Positions 35,936 through 44,205 are shown, counted from the stretch's first letter. The stretch: DNA of 64,000 nucleotides from JBBPZA01 sp963797015 (GCA_963797015.1 CAWCNV010000003.1:682001-746000); one strand, 5' to 3'. Program-made: numbers and translations. Notes: a model not told the origin generated them from the sequence alone.

Positions 35936-37450
35936 TCAGCGGAGGGCGGGGCAGCGTCCGCCGGGTGTGGCGGTGACGGCGACCTGAGCCGCGCCGGGCC
36001 GCGTCCGCAGAGTGAGCCGGCGGGCGCACGGGGACGAGGTCACGCGGGCGCCGTCTGCGCGCACGGTGTAGCCATTCGGATACGCGAGGCGCGGCATCGA
36101 CACGACGGTCTGCAAGCGGGGCCCGTAACGCCGGCCCTGAGGCCCGGCGGTGGTGTAGCGCAGCTCCAACGTGCGCGAGGCCGGATCGAAGCTGAGCTGC
36201 TCGGGCGTCCCGGCGAGCGCCATCGGATAGGGCCGCGCGAGCGCCTCGAGCGTGTCGAGGTTGCGGACCGTCGCCAGGCTCGCGGGCCGGCTGCGGTCGA
36301 CGACGAGCTCCTCGTTGTAGGCCCAGAACAGCCACGGCACGAGGCTCCGGTCGAAGCCGGCAGTCAGCCGCTGGAGGGTGGCGACGTCCGTGGTGGCGCC
36401 GAACTCGGTCATGAGCAGCGGCGCGCGGTCGCGCTGGGCGGCGGCCACGGCGTTGTCCACCACGCCCTGCTCGCCCGCCGGGTCCAGCGCGTAGGAGTGG
36501 GTCGCCAGGCCGCGCGCGCTGCCGGCGCCGGGAAGCGAGGTGGGCGACTGGCCGAAGTTGAACAGCACGAACGGCTCGACGAACACCTGCTGCGTCCGGG
36601 TCAGCCTCCGCACGGCGGCCGTCGCTTTGCCGTAGAAGGGCTGCAGGAGCCCGCGCTCGAGCTGCGGGCAGCCGGTCGGCGACGCGCACGGCGCCCAGGT
36701 GGCGCCCGGCCACGGCTCGTTCATCAGCTCGTAGCCCAGCACGTAGCGCTCGCGCGCGAAGCGCCGCGCAACGGCCGAAAGGCCCTGCACGAAGCGGTCC
36801 TGCAGACCGACGCCGCCGGGCCCCGGGCGGTTGGCCCAGAAGCTCTCGAACGCTCGCTGCATGGCCGGGTTCTGGATGTAGTACAGGGGAAAGCTCGCCT
36901 CGGGCGGGTTCGGCAGCCCGTCGTCGAGGCTCATCCACGCCGGGAAGCCGTTCCCGCGGTACTTGGGCCCGAAACCGTCCTGGTGGAAGTCGAGCAGCAC
37001 GAAGAGGCGGCGGCGGGCGAGCTGGCGCACGGTGCGCGCGAGCCCGTCGACGTAGCTCTCATCGACGCGACCGGGCTGGGGCATCAGGCCCTGGAACTCG
37101 ACACCCAGGCGGACGGCGTTGAAGCCCTGCCGCGCGAGGAAGCGCGCGTCGTCGGCGCCGAAGCCGAACGCGCCGGGATAGAACGGCGCTGACTTGGCCA
37201 CCTCGTTGACGCCGTGGAGCAGGACGACCCGTCCGGAGCGGTCGGTGATCCAGCGCCCGTCCGCCCCGAGCGGGGCGAGCGGCCCGTGGGCGCCCCGCCA
37301 CCATCGCGAGCCCGCGCGGTCGCGGGCGGGCCGGTCGCGCGCGAGCGCCGCGTCGGCACAGCCGGCGAGCGCAATCAGGGCCAGCGCCACGCCGGCCACG
37401 CGTGCGCGCGTGCTGCGAAGTCGCCGCGAGCCGGGTCCGAGCGCCCTCAC
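35936..37450 (-). CDS. GH5 lipoprotein, endoglycosylceramidase-like
   Basis: The product (~504 residues from GTG) has a lipoprotein signal with lipobox LAGC near residue 29, then a GH5 barrel: LHGVNEVAKSAPFYPG, FHQDGFGPKYRGNGFPAW, the acid/base Glu in ELMNEPWPG and the nucleophile Glu in LLMTEFGATTD. These specific motifs match endoglycoceramidases (GH5, family EGCase), which release the glycan from glycosphingolipids. A beta-sandwich domain closes the protein. The start is leaderless (TAGCGT 7 bases upstream); the longer frame would run back into the tRNA-Thr gene and is rejected. Confidence 0.85.
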   Translation of the reverse strand: MRALGPGSRRLRSTRARVAGVALALIALAGCADAALARDRPARDRAGSRWWRGAHGPLAPLGADGRWITDRSGRVVLLHGVNEVAKSAPFYPGAFGFGADDARFLARQGFNAVRLGVEFQGLMPQPGRVDESYVDGLARTVRQLARRRLFVLLDFHQDGFGPKYRGNGFPAWMSLDDGLPNPPEASFPLYYIQNPAMQRAFESFWANRPGPGGVGLQDRFVQGLSAVARRFARERYVLGYELMNEPWPGATWAPCASPTGCPQLERGLLQPFYGKATAAVRRLTRTQQVFVEPFVLFNFGQSPTSLPGAGSARGLATHSYALDPAGEQGVVDNAVAAAQRDRAPLLMTEFGATTDVATLQRLTAGFDRSLVPWLFWAYNEELVVDRSRPASLATVRNLDTLEALARPYPMALAGTPEQLSFDPASRTLELRYTTAGPQGRRYGPRLQTVVSMPRLAYPNGYTVRADGARVTSSPCARRLTLRTRPGAAQVAVTATPGGRCPALR

Positions 37451-37513
37451 TCCGACCACGCTAGCCGCTCTAGACTCCGTCTGGCCGCAGTCGCCGAGAC
37501 GGCGAGCCGAAGC

Positions 37514-37586
37514 GCCCGGATAGCTCAGCCGGTAGAGCACCTCCATGGTAAGGAGGGGGTCAGGGGTTCGAGTCCCCTTCCGGGCT
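37514..37586 (+). tRNA. tRNA-Thr (GGT)
   Basis: The 73-base gene has acceptor arms GCCCGGA/TCCGGGC, D-arm TAGCTCAGCCGGTAGAGCA, anticodon stem CCTCC/GGAGG with loop ATGGTAA (anticodon GGT), T-arm AGGGG-TTCGAGT-CCCCT and discriminator T. CCA is not encoded. It is divergent from the GH5 gene. The ~175 bases after it hold no gene that I can see. Confidence 0.95.
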
Positions 37587-37761
37587 TGGAGGATGGACCG
37601 GTGTCAGCGGGCGCTCCTCGCTGCGTGGGGCCGGTGTGCACGAAGTAGTCCCAGAGAGCTCGCAGCCCCCTCGACCCCGGCGAGGAGCTCGCAGCCGGGA
37701 GGAGATCCGCGCCGCGCGGCGCCTCGATCTTCGAATCGATCAGCGATGGCCTGAAGGTCGC

Positions 37762-38316
37762 TCAGCGGTCTCCTGCCTTGCTGCTGTCCCCCGCCCGCTC
37801 GAGCCGGCCTTTGACCAGCAGGCGGCTGTGTCGACGCACGATGCGCAGCGGGTTCCAGGTCATGCCCAGCGCGCGGTGCGGCGCATTGGTGGTCGCCTCG
37901 ATCTCCAGTTCGCCGTCGACCTGGTCGATCCGCGCGTCGATCTCGAGCGGGATCTCGCTGCCGCGCGCGTGCAGGCGCCCGCGCACCTTCAGGGCGTCGC
38001 CGTCGGGCACCGTGGAGTCGGAGACAAACCGCACATACGGGTGGCGCTCGGCGTCGAAGAAGTCGGCTGACCGCAGGTGCTGATCGCGCTTGGCGTTGCC
38101 GGTGTCGAGGCTGGTCGCGTCGATCGTCAGCTCGATGGCCGGGTCGGCGCCGAGATCGAGCGTGCCCTCGTAGCTCTCGAAATGGCCCTTGACGCGGGCC
38201 AGGCCCCAGAAGTGGGGGACGTGGAACTCGACGCTCGAGCGCGTCGGGTCCAGGCGCCATGCGCTTGTGGCGACGTCGTCCGCATGTGGGCTGGCGATGG
38301 TCGGGAGCGTCTTCAT
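37762..38316 (-). CDS. YceI family protein
   Basis: The 184-residue protein is a lipocalin-like YceI domain: AWRLDPTRSSVEFHVPHFWG, ESYEGTLDL, SADFFDAERHPYVRFVS, and the final LRIVRRHSRLLVKGRLE. Such proteins bind isoprenoid or polyisoprenoid lipids. There is no signal peptide, unlike E. coli YceI, which fits a cytoplasmic form common in actinobacteria. A good AAGGAG ribosome site precedes the ATG. Confidence 0.9.
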   Translation of the reverse strand: MKTLPTIASPHADDVATSAWRLDPTRSSVEFHVPHFWGLARVKGHFESYEGTLDLGADPAIELTIDATSLDTGNAKRDQHLRSADFFDAERHPYVRFVSDSTVPDGDALKVRGRLHARGSEIPLEIDARIDQVDGELEIEATTNAPHRALGMTWNPLRIVRRHSRLLVKGRLERAGDSSKAGDR

Positions 38317-38424
38317 TGCAATCTCCTTCGGTGTGAGTCCGTGCGAGTGGCTTCAATGGGAAGACACCCGGCGGCACGGAGACGTGACGTCACAAACCAG
38401 CGCCGGGGACGGGTCTACAGATCG

Positions 38425-38493
38425 ATGGACGAGCGCGACTGGCTGGCAGAACGATTCCAAGAGCACCGGCCCCGGCTGCGAGCCGTCGCCTAG
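38425..38493 (+). pseudogene. N-terminal remnant of an ECF sigma factor (SigJ-type)
   Basis: The 22-codon frame MDERDWLAERFQEHRPRLRA then VA and a stop matches the first residues of SigJ-like ECF sigma factors, which continue with YRMLGS. Here a stop replaces it. The remaining ~90 bases before the PhzF gene show no further sigma-like sequence, so the rest is deleted. Confidence 0.5.
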
Positions 38494-38582
38494 CGGATCC
38501 TGGACGTTCTCCTGCGTGAGGGCGGCGACCGCGTAGACCTCCCCCGTTTCGACCAATTGCCCGGGTTCGAGTCCTCGGCTTC

Positions 38583-39407
38583 TCAATCGTGCAGCTCGCC
38601 GTCCAGGACGGTGACCGCCCTTCCGGTCAGGTGCACGCGGTCGCCGGCGACGGCGGTGCGGACCAGGCCGCCGCGCGCCGAGACCTGCAGGCCCGTGAGG
38701 CGGTCGCGGCCGAGGCGCGCCGACCAGTACGGGGCGAGCGCGGTGTGGGCGCTGCCGGTGACCGGGTCCTCGGGGATGCCGGCGGCGGGAGCGAAGAAGC
38801 GCGACACGAAGTCGTACCCGCGATCGGGGTCGGCCGCGGCGGCGGTCACGATCACGCCGCGGGTCTCGTCGCGGCCCGTGACCTCGGTCAGCGCGCCGAA
38901 GTCGGGCGCCAGCGCTCGCACGGCGGCCTCGTCGGGCAGCACGACCAGCAGGTCGCCCAGCCCGCCGGTGCCGTGGACCGACACCGGCGCGGCGCGCAGC
39001 GCGCCCGCCAGGCCTTCGGGCGGCGCGATCGCCGTGGGCGGGGCGGCGGGGAAGTCCAGCGTGATCGCGCCGTCGTCCTCGGCATGCGCGAGCAGCACGC
39101 CGCTGCGGCTGGCGAAGCGCACCGTTCGCTTCGCCATGCCGTCGCAGTGCAGGGCATGGGCCGTGGCCAGCGTGGCGTGGCCGCACAGGTCGACCTCGAC
39201 GGCCGGCGTGAACCAGCGCAGCGCCCAGTCCACCTCGCCGCCGTCCTCGAGCGGGTGCGCGAAGGCGGTCTCCGAGAGGTTCATCTCCGCGGCGACCTGC
39301 TGCATCCACGCCTCGTCGGGCCAGCGCTCGCCGTCGATCAGGCACACCGCGGCGGGGTTGCCAGTGAACGGGCGCTCGGCGAAGGCGTCGATGACGCGGA
39401 TGCGCAC
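38583..39407 (-). CDS. PhzF family isomerase-like protein
   Basis: The 274-residue protein has the PhzF/diaminopimelate-epimerase-like double fold: VIDAFAERPFTGNPAAVCL, EMNLSETAFAHP with the conserved active-site Glu, DLCGHATLATAHAL and EDPVTGSAHTALAPYW. Members isomerise small acids; the substrate here is unknown. GTG start with GGAGGG eight bases upstream; the longer frame would overlap the upstream gene. Confidence 0.9.
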   Translation of the reverse strand: MRIRVIDAFAERPFTGNPAAVCLIDGERWPDEAWMQQVAAEMNLSETAFAHPLEDGGEVDWALRWFTPAVEVDLCGHATLATAHALHCDGMAKRTVRFASRSGVLLAHAEDDGAITLDFPAAPPTAIAPPEGLAGALRAAPVSVHGTGGLGDLLVVLPDEAAVRALAPDFGALTEVTGRDETRGVIVTAAAADPDRGYDFVSRFFAPAAGIPEDPVTGSAHTALAPYWSARLGRDRLTGLQVSARGGLVRTAVAGDRVHLTGRAVTVLDGELHD

Positions 39408-39411
39408 GCGC

Positions 39412-40014
39412 TCACACCCTCCGCGCGAGCTCGGGGTAGAAGACGACGAGCCCGTCGCGATCGAGCTCGAGCTCGGCGACGAAGTCGCGGTGCTCGCCGA
39501 CATAGCGCACGACCGAGCCGGGGTCGCCCACGCTCACGTGCTCGTAGCGCTGCACCGACGGGTGCACTCCGAGGTCGGGCACCGACACCCAGGCCATCAG
39601 GAAGTCGACCTCCTCCGGGCGCCGGTGGAGCTCGTGGCGCAGGACCGGCATCGTGTTGGTCATCGGGGAGAGGCCGAGGTCGCAGTCGAGCGCGCTGCGG
39701 ATGGCGTCCGTGTCGCCGCCCGGAGTCGCGAGGCCGGGCGCGGCGCCTTGCTCGGCCGCCGAGCAGCTCCAGCCGCCGTCGATCTCGCGCTCGAGCTCGA
39801 TCGAGCGCGACCAGCCCTCGCCCGAGGCGCGAACCTTCAGGCTGCGGGTCACGAAGCCCGTGCCGCTCGCGTCGAGCTCGTAGTCGAGCCGGTAGGGGAG
39901 CGGATCGGCGCCGAGCTGGGTGCCGCTCGCGCGCAGGCCGTCGGACGAGAGCTCGACCGAAGCCGCCTCGGCGCGCCACTCGTCGACTCCGGTCCAGAGC
40001 AGGAAGCGGCTCAC
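39412..40014 (-). CDS. Putative glycolipid-binding (DUF1089, PF06475) protein
   Basis: The 200-residue protein has FLLWTGVDEWRAEAASVE at the start, a long DUF1089-like stretch (YRLDYELDASGTGFVTRSL; DCDLGLSPMTNTMPVLRH) and YEHVSVGDPGSVVRYV. Such proteins are tied to glycolipid binding in the domain name, but the role is not firmly known. It lies four bases before the PhzF gene and 20 bases after the MFS gene, in one operon. Confidence 0.8.
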   Translation of the reverse strand: MSRFLLWTGVDEWRAEAASVELSSDGLRASGTQLGADPLPYRLDYELDASGTGFVTRSLKVRASGEGWSRSIELEREIDGGWSCSAAEQGAAPGLATPGGDTDAIRSALDCDLGLSPMTNTMPVLRHELHRRPEEVDFLMAWVSVPDLGVHPSVQRYEHVSVGDPGSVVRYVGEHRDFVAELELDRDGLVVFYPELARRV

Positions 40015-40034
40015 GGTCGCCCCGGTGGCACGGC

Positions 40035-41228
40035 CTACGCCGATGCCCTCTGCGCGGCCGCCGCCCCCACGCGCCCGCTCGCTCCCGCCGCGGTGATCGC
40101 TCCGCCGACCAGCGCGAAGCCGGCGGCGGCCCAGAACGCGGCGGGGTAGCCGGCCAGCGAGGAGATCACGCCGACCAGCGGCGCGCCGAGGCCGAAGCCG
40201 AGGTCGAAGAAGGCGGTGTAGGTGCCCAGCGCCTCGGCCCGCCGGCGCTCGCCGGCGTCGCTGACCACCATCAGGGCGAGCGAGGGGAAGAGCAGCGACC
40301 AGCCGGTGCCCACGAGCATCGCCCCGGCGGCGGCGAGCGTCCAGTGGTCCGCGAGCGCGATCACGGCCAGGCCGGTCGCCTCGGCTCCGGCGGCCGCCAT
40401 CGCTGCTCGCCGTCCGCCGACGAGGTCGGGGAGCCGGCTGCCCAGCAGGCGGCTGCCGACCACGGCGATGGCGAAGAGCACGAACACGAGCGCCCCGTGG
40501 CCGCCGCGCGAGTCCAGGTAGAGGACGATGAAGGCGGTGATCGCGGCGTTACCGACCGCGGCCATGGCCAACGCGGAGCCGGGCCGGATCGCGGCTGGCG
40601 GCAGCAGCGAGCTGCGGGCGGGTGGGGTCGTCCGCCCGCGCCGGTCGGTGATCTGCAGCGTCACCAGCGCCCCCACCGCCGGAGCGAGCAGCGCGAACGC
40701 CCACACGGCGTCGTAGCCCAGCGCGGTGCGCAGGCCCTCGCCGATCGCGGGCCCGAGCGACAGGCCGAGCCAGATCGAGAGCCCGAACAGGCCCATCACC
40801 TGGCCGCGCCGGGCCTCGGGCGCGAGGTCGACCACCCACGCCAGGCCGGCGGTGAACACCAGCCCCTCGCCGACGCCGAGCGCGAGCCGCGATGCCAGCA
40901 GCGCGTCCAACCCAGCGGGCACGAAGTACAGCGCGCCCGCGAGCGCCATGGCCGCCGTGCCGGCGAGCACGACCACACGCCGCCCGTGGGCGTCCGCCAA
41001 ACGCCCGGCTATGGGCCGGGTGACGATCGCGGCGACCGCGAAGGCGCCGATGACGACGCCGACCTCGATGTCCCCGCCGTCGAGCGGCCCGCGCACGTAA
41101 CGGGGCAGGACGGGGAGCACGCAGCCGACCGAGAGGAAGCCGAGCATGCACGCCGTGAACACGGCGGCGAAGGCGACCCTGAAGCGCCCGCCTCCCGGGT
41201 CGCTCGCGCGCGGGATTCGGTCGGGCAT
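40035..41228 (-). CDS. MFS transporter
   Basis: The 397-residue protein has twelve hydrophobic segments, with the A-motif GRLADAHGRRVVVLAG in loop 2-3 and a second LPDLVGGRRAAMAAAGAEA region. It is the first gene of an operon with the DUF1089-type and PhzF genes. TAACCT lies seven bases before its ATG (leaderless), sharing a 100-base divergent promoter region with rpmG. Confidence 0.85.
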   Translation of the reverse strand: MPDRIPRASDPGGGRFRVAFAAVFTACMLGFLSVGCVLPVLPRYVRGPLDGGDIEVGVVIGAFAVAAIVTRPIAGRLADAHGRRVVVLAGTAAMALAGALYFVPAGLDALLASRLALGVGEGLVFTAGLAWVVDLAPEARRGQVMGLFGLSIWLGLSLGPAIGEGLRTALGYDAVWAFALLAPAVGALVTLQITDRRGRTTPPARSSLLPPAAIRPGSALAMAAVGNAAITAFIVLYLDSRGGHGALVFVLFAIAVVGSRLLGSRLPDLVGGRRAAMAAAGAEATGLAVIALADHWTLAAAGAMLVGTGWSLLFPSLALMVVSDAGERRRAEALGTYTAFFDLGFGLGAPLVGVISSLAGYPAAFWAAAGFALVGGAITAAGASGRVGAAAAQRASA

Positions 41229-41264
41229 CCGGGTGAGGTTAGAACCGCGCTATCCTCCGTTGCG

Positions 41265-41285
41265 AGCGCCGGGCGGCGCTTTTTT
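41265..41285 (+). terminator. Hairpin with T6 just after the rpmG promoter box
   Basis: AGCGCC-GGGC-GGCGCT followed by six T residues is a textbook intrinsic terminator. It lies only ~10 bases downstream of a TATCCT -10 box (41251-41256) and 46 bases before rpmG, with no gene between, so it looks like a promoter-proximal attenuator. In the other direction it lacks a T-run. Confidence 0.65.
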
Positions 41286-41330
41286 GACGCCCGACGCCAT
41301 TTTTCACACCACCACCTTCGGGGAAGCGCG

Positions 41331-41495
41331 ATGGCCCGCGGAGACGTTCGAATCGCCGTCACCCTCGCCTGCGAGGAGTGCAAGCGGCGTAACTACCAGA
41401 CCAACAAGAGCAAGCGGAACAACCCCGATCGCATCACGCTGCGCAAATACTGCCGCTGGTGCCGCAAGCACACCCCCCATCGGGAGACGCGCTAG
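41331..41495 (+). CDS. rpmG: 50S ribosomal protein L33
   Basis: The 54-residue protein has both CxxC zinc pairs (CEECKRRNY and CRWCRKHTPHRETR) and the TNKSKRNNPDRITLRKYC core of L33. As in many actinobacteria it precedes secE and nusG. The start follows a GGGGAAG stretch. The stop codon lies in the left arm of the following palindrome. Confidence 0.95.
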   Translation: MARGDVRIAVTLACEECKRRNYQTNKSKRNNPDRITLRKYCRWCRKHTPHRETR

Positions 41496-41663
41496 ATGGT
41501 TGATTCCACGACCCCCACGCCCGCCTGGCCGCGCCTCGTGGCGCCGGATCGCCACGGTCCGAAGGGGTCCGTGGCTCTGCCACTGTCCCCCTTCGGCCCG
41601 CGCCGCCCGGCATCCACGATCCACGGCCACGCGGCCACGCGGGCCGCGGAACCAACCATCTAG
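41492..41663. repeat. 172-bp imperfect palindrome between rpmG and secE
   Basis: Perfect 11-bp ends CTAGATGGTTG (41492-41502) and CAACCATCTAG (41653-41663) enclose a sequence that matches its own reverse complement over most of its length, with the innermost perfect stems CCGAAGGGG/CCCCTTCGG (41559-41567, 41588-41596) and GTGGC-TCT-GCCAC (41571-41583) centred exactly at the midpoint. It is flanked by GCG on each side. A 55-codon frame starting at TAGATG also spans it (41496-41663). Possible roles are a MITE-like insertion, an RNase processing stem or a regulatory RNA. Confidence 0.75.
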
Positions 41664-41672
41664 GCGCTCGCC

Positions 41673-42347
41673 ATGGCACGCGACCGCAAGCGAGCCAAGC
41701 AGCGCCGGGCGCGCGAGGAGCGGCGCACGAGCCAGACGCGGCCGGCCTCGCGCGGGGGAGACCGCCGTCGCGAGGGGCCGCTGGCGGTCGAGGGACGCTC
41801 GACCGAGGAGGCGCCCGACTCCGTCGAGGAGATCTCGGGCGACGCCGAGCTGGCCAAGGAGGCTATCCGCGGCGCCCCGACCGACGAGGTCGACCATCAG
41901 GGCGACGACCCCGACGCCAAGGCCGAGATCTACGAGGACGAGCTCTCAGACGACGACGGGGGCGGCGGCGTCATGGCCGAGCTCGTCGATCGCGACGAGG
42001 ATCTGGGCCTCGAGGAAGAGGAGGACGAGGAGCTCGTCGCGGAGGAAGAGGCGGCCGCCGCTGAGGCCGCCGCACCCCGCCGCCGCGGGGGCGGCTCGCG
42101 CGAGGCGGCCTCGACTGCCGTCGGGCGTCCCGCGGCCCGGCGCCCGGAGCGTGCACGGCGCCGCAACCCGGTCTTCGCCTTCCTCCGGGCATGCTGGGCC
42201 GAGCTACAACGCGTACAGTGGCCCAACCGCCGCGAGGTCGGCCAGGCGACCGCGGTGGTGCTCGGCTTCGTCGTCATCGCGGGCAGCTACCTCGGCCTGA
42301 TGGACTTCATCTGGCAGAAGGTCGTCACCTACCTGCTCGATCTCTAG
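41673..42347 (+). CDS. secE: Preprotein translocase subunit SecE with long acidic N-terminal extension
   Basis: The last ~60 residues are a normal single-helix SecE (FLRACWAELQRVQWPNRREV then VVLGFVVIAGSYLGLMDFIW). The first ~160 residues are a disordered, Arg-rich then Glu/Asp/Ala-rich extension (a DEDLGLEEEEDEELVAEEEA stretch), making the protein 224 residues instead of the usual 60-90. SecE clamps SecY in the membrane. It is followed by nusG after 24 bases, the normal order. Confidence 0.92.
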   Translation: MARDRKRAKQRRAREERRTSQTRPASRGGDRRREGPLAVEGRSTEEAPDSVEEISGDAELAKEAIRGAPTDEVDHQGDDPDAKAEIYEDELSDDDGGGGVMAELVDRDEDLGLEEEEDEELVAEEEAAAAEAAAPRRRGGGSREAASTAVGRPAARRPERARRRNPVFAFLRACWAELQRVQWPNRREVGQATAVVLGFVVIAGSYLGLMDFIWQKVVTYLLDL

Positions 42348-42371
42348 AGAGGACCCAACCCCCAACCGAAA

Positions 42372-42893
42372 ATGTTTCGCTGGTACGTCGTCAACACCTA
42401 TTCCGGCCACGAGAACAAGGTCAAGCAGAACCTCGAGCACCGCGTGGTCTCGCTCAACCAGCAGCGCGCGGTGCGCCAGGTGGTCGTCCCCACCGAGTCC
42501 GTCTCGGAGATGAAGGACAACCAGAAGGTCACCGTCGAGAAGCGCACCATGCCCGGCTACGTGCTGGTCAACATGGACCTCAACGAGGACTCGTGGACCG
42601 TCGTCAAGGGCACCCCCGGGGTCACCGGCTTCGTCGGGGCCTCCAACGAGCCCGTTCCGCTGACCCAGACCGAGGTCGACCGGCTCCTGCACCGCGAGAC
42701 CGCCGAGCGCCCGCGCACGCGCGCGCAGTACTCGATCGGCGAGTCCGTGAAGGTCATCTCCGGCCCGCTCTCGGACTTCTCCGGGGAGATCTCGGAGATC
42801 AACGAGGACGCGGCCAAGCTCAAGGTGCTCGTCTCGATCTTCGGCCGCGAGACCCCGGTCGAGGTCGGCTTCGACCAGGTCAAGAAGGTCTAG
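42372..42893 (+). CDS. nusG: Transcription termination/antitermination protein NusG
   Basis: The 173-residue protein has the NGN domain (RWYVVNTYSGHENKVKQNLE, MPGYVLVNMDL, GTPGVTGFVG) and the C-terminal KOW domain (GESVKVISGPLSDFSGEISE). It links RNA polymerase to Rho or the ribosome. The stop codon TAG is part of a TAGGCT promoter-like box that serves the next gene. Confidence 0.97.
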   Translation: MFRWYVVNTYSGHENKVKQNLEHRVVSLNQQRAVRQVVVPTESVSEMKDNQKVTVEKRTMPGYVLVNMDLNEDSWTVVKGTPGVTGFVGASNEPVPLTQTEVDRLLHRETAERPRTRAQYSIGESVKVISGPLSDFSGEISEINEDAAKLKVLVSIFGRETPVEVGFDQVKKV

Positions 42894-42903
42894 GCTCGGG
42901 CCC

Positions 42904-43329
42904 GTGGCCAAGAAGGTCCTCACCACGATCAAGCTCCAGGCGCCGGGCGGCCAGGCCAACCCGGCCCCGCCCGTCGGCCCTGCCCTGGGCCAGCACGGCA
43001 TCAACATCATGGAGTTCTGCAAAGCGTTCAACGCGCAGACGCAGAACGAGGCGGGGACGATCATCCCCGTGGTCATCACGGTCTTCGAGGACCGCTCGTT
43101 CACGTTCGTCACCAAGACGCCGCCTGCCACCGTGCTGATCAAGCAGGCGATCGGGGTCGAGAAGGGGTCGGGCGAGCCCAATCGCGAGAAGGTCGGCACG
43201 ATCTCGCGCGCCCAGGTGCGCCAGATCGCCGAGCGCAAGCTCCCCGACCTCAACGCGAACGACCTGGATCAGGCCTCGAAGATCATCGAGGGGACCGCCC
43301 GCTCGATGGGTGTGGATGTGAGCGGCTGA
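42904..43329 (+). CDS. rplK: 50S ribosomal protein L11
   Basis: The 141-residue protein has the L11 signature (KLQAPGGQANPAPPVGPALG, GINIMEFCKAFN) and the C-terminal RNA-binding domain with KIIEGTARSMG. GTG start; TAGGCT seven bases upstream may give a leaderless internal promoter. Its stop overlaps the start of rplA. Confidence 0.97.
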   Translation: MAKKVLTTIKLQAPGGQANPAPPVGPALGQHGINIMEFCKAFNAQTQNEAGTIIPVVITVFEDRSFTFVTKTPPATVLIKQAIGVEKGSGEPNREKVGTISRAQVRQIAERKLPDLNANDLDQASKIIEGTARSMGVDVSG

Positions 43330-44063
43330 TGGCCAAGCACGGCAAGCGCTACCTCGACGCGCGCACGCAGGTGGACCGCGAGCGCGAGTACCAGCCGGCC
43401 GAGGCCGTGGCCCTGATCAAGTCGCTCCCCACGACGCGCTTCGCCGAGTCGGTCGAGATCCACGTGCGCACCGGGCTCAACGTCCGCCACGCCGACGAGC
43501 AGCTGCGCGGGACGATCGCGCTGCCTCACGGGCTCGGCAAGGACGTCACCGTGGCCGTGTTCGCGCGCGGCGACAAGGCGCGCGAGGCGACCGAGGCCGG
43601 CGCCGACGTCGTGGGCGCCGAGGACCTCGCCGAGCGTGTCCAGAACGACGGCTTCACCGACTTCGACGTGGCGATCGCGACGCCGGACATGATGCCGGTG
43701 GTCGGGCGCCTGGGCCGGATCCTCGGGCCCCAGGGGAAGATGCCCAACCCCAAGGTGGGGACGGTGACGATGGACGTGCGCAAGGCCGTGGAGGAGTCCA
43801 AGGCCGGCAAGGTCGAGTACCGCACCGACCGCACGGCGATCGTCCACATGGTCATCGGCAAGTCGGATTTCGACGAGCGCCGCCTGCTCGAGAACTACGC
43901 GGCGGTGATCGAGGAGCTGATCAGGGCCAAGCCGAGCGCGGCCAAGGGTCGCTACCTGCGCTCGATCGTGCTTGCGACGACGATGGGCCCCGGGGTGAAG
44001 GTCGACCCCTCGCGCACGCGCGACATCGTGGAGGAGCAGGCGGAGGCCGGGGCCGCAGCTTAG
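43329..44063 (+). CDS. rplA: 50S ribosomal protein L1
   Basis: The 244-residue protein has the L1 motifs (RVQNDGFTDFDVAIATPDMM, GRLGRILGPQGKMPNPKVGT) and ends LRSIVLATTMGPGVKVD. It overlaps rplK by one base. L1 usually represses its own operon by binding the leader. Confidence 0.97.
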   Translation: MAKHGKRYLDARTQVDREREYQPAEAVALIKSLPTTRFAESVEIHVRTGLNVRHADEQLRGTIALPHGLGKDVTVAVFARGDKAREATEAGADVVGAEDLAERVQNDGFTDFDVAIATPDMMPVVGRLGRILGPQGKMPNPKVGTVTMDVRKAVEESKAGKVEYRTDRTAIVHMVIGKSDFDERRLLENYAAVIEELIRAKPSAAKGRYLRSIVLATTMGPGVKVDPSRTRDIVEEQAEAGAAA

Positions 44064-44070
44064 GTAGGGC

Positions 44071-44205
44071 TACACTCGACCGGCATCGCCCGAGACCCCT
44101 GGCTGCGCGTCACGCGCGGAAGCCCAGGGCAGGCGGAGCATCGAAGCGCTCTCGTGAGCCCTCTCGACGCCCGCCCTGTGCGGGCGTTCGCATCGGAGGG
44201 ATCGA
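44071..44205 (+). ncRNA. L10-type ribosomal leader with own promoter
   Basis: TACACT (44071-44076) is a likely -10 box after rplA. The ~120-base leader contains a CCCTGG/CCAGGG stem (44097-44102 with 44124-44129) with a GC-rich inner part and a second hairpin CGCCCGC-N5-GCGGGCG (44168-44186) before the GGAGGG ribosome site. Position and fold fit the leader at which L10(L12)4 represses rplJ-rplL translation. Confidence 0.55.

Noticed and set aside
37451..37546. Longer N-terminus for the GH5 lipoprotein starting inside tRNA-Thr
   Set aside because: It would overlap the tRNA and put the lipoprotein signal far from the N-terminus; the GTG at 37450 with TAGCGT upstream fits better.
38556..38580. 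tRNA T-arm-like sequence GGGTTCGAGTCCT before the PhzF gene
   Set aside because: The flanking bases do not form a T-stem, and no anticodon arm or acceptor stem is present upstream.
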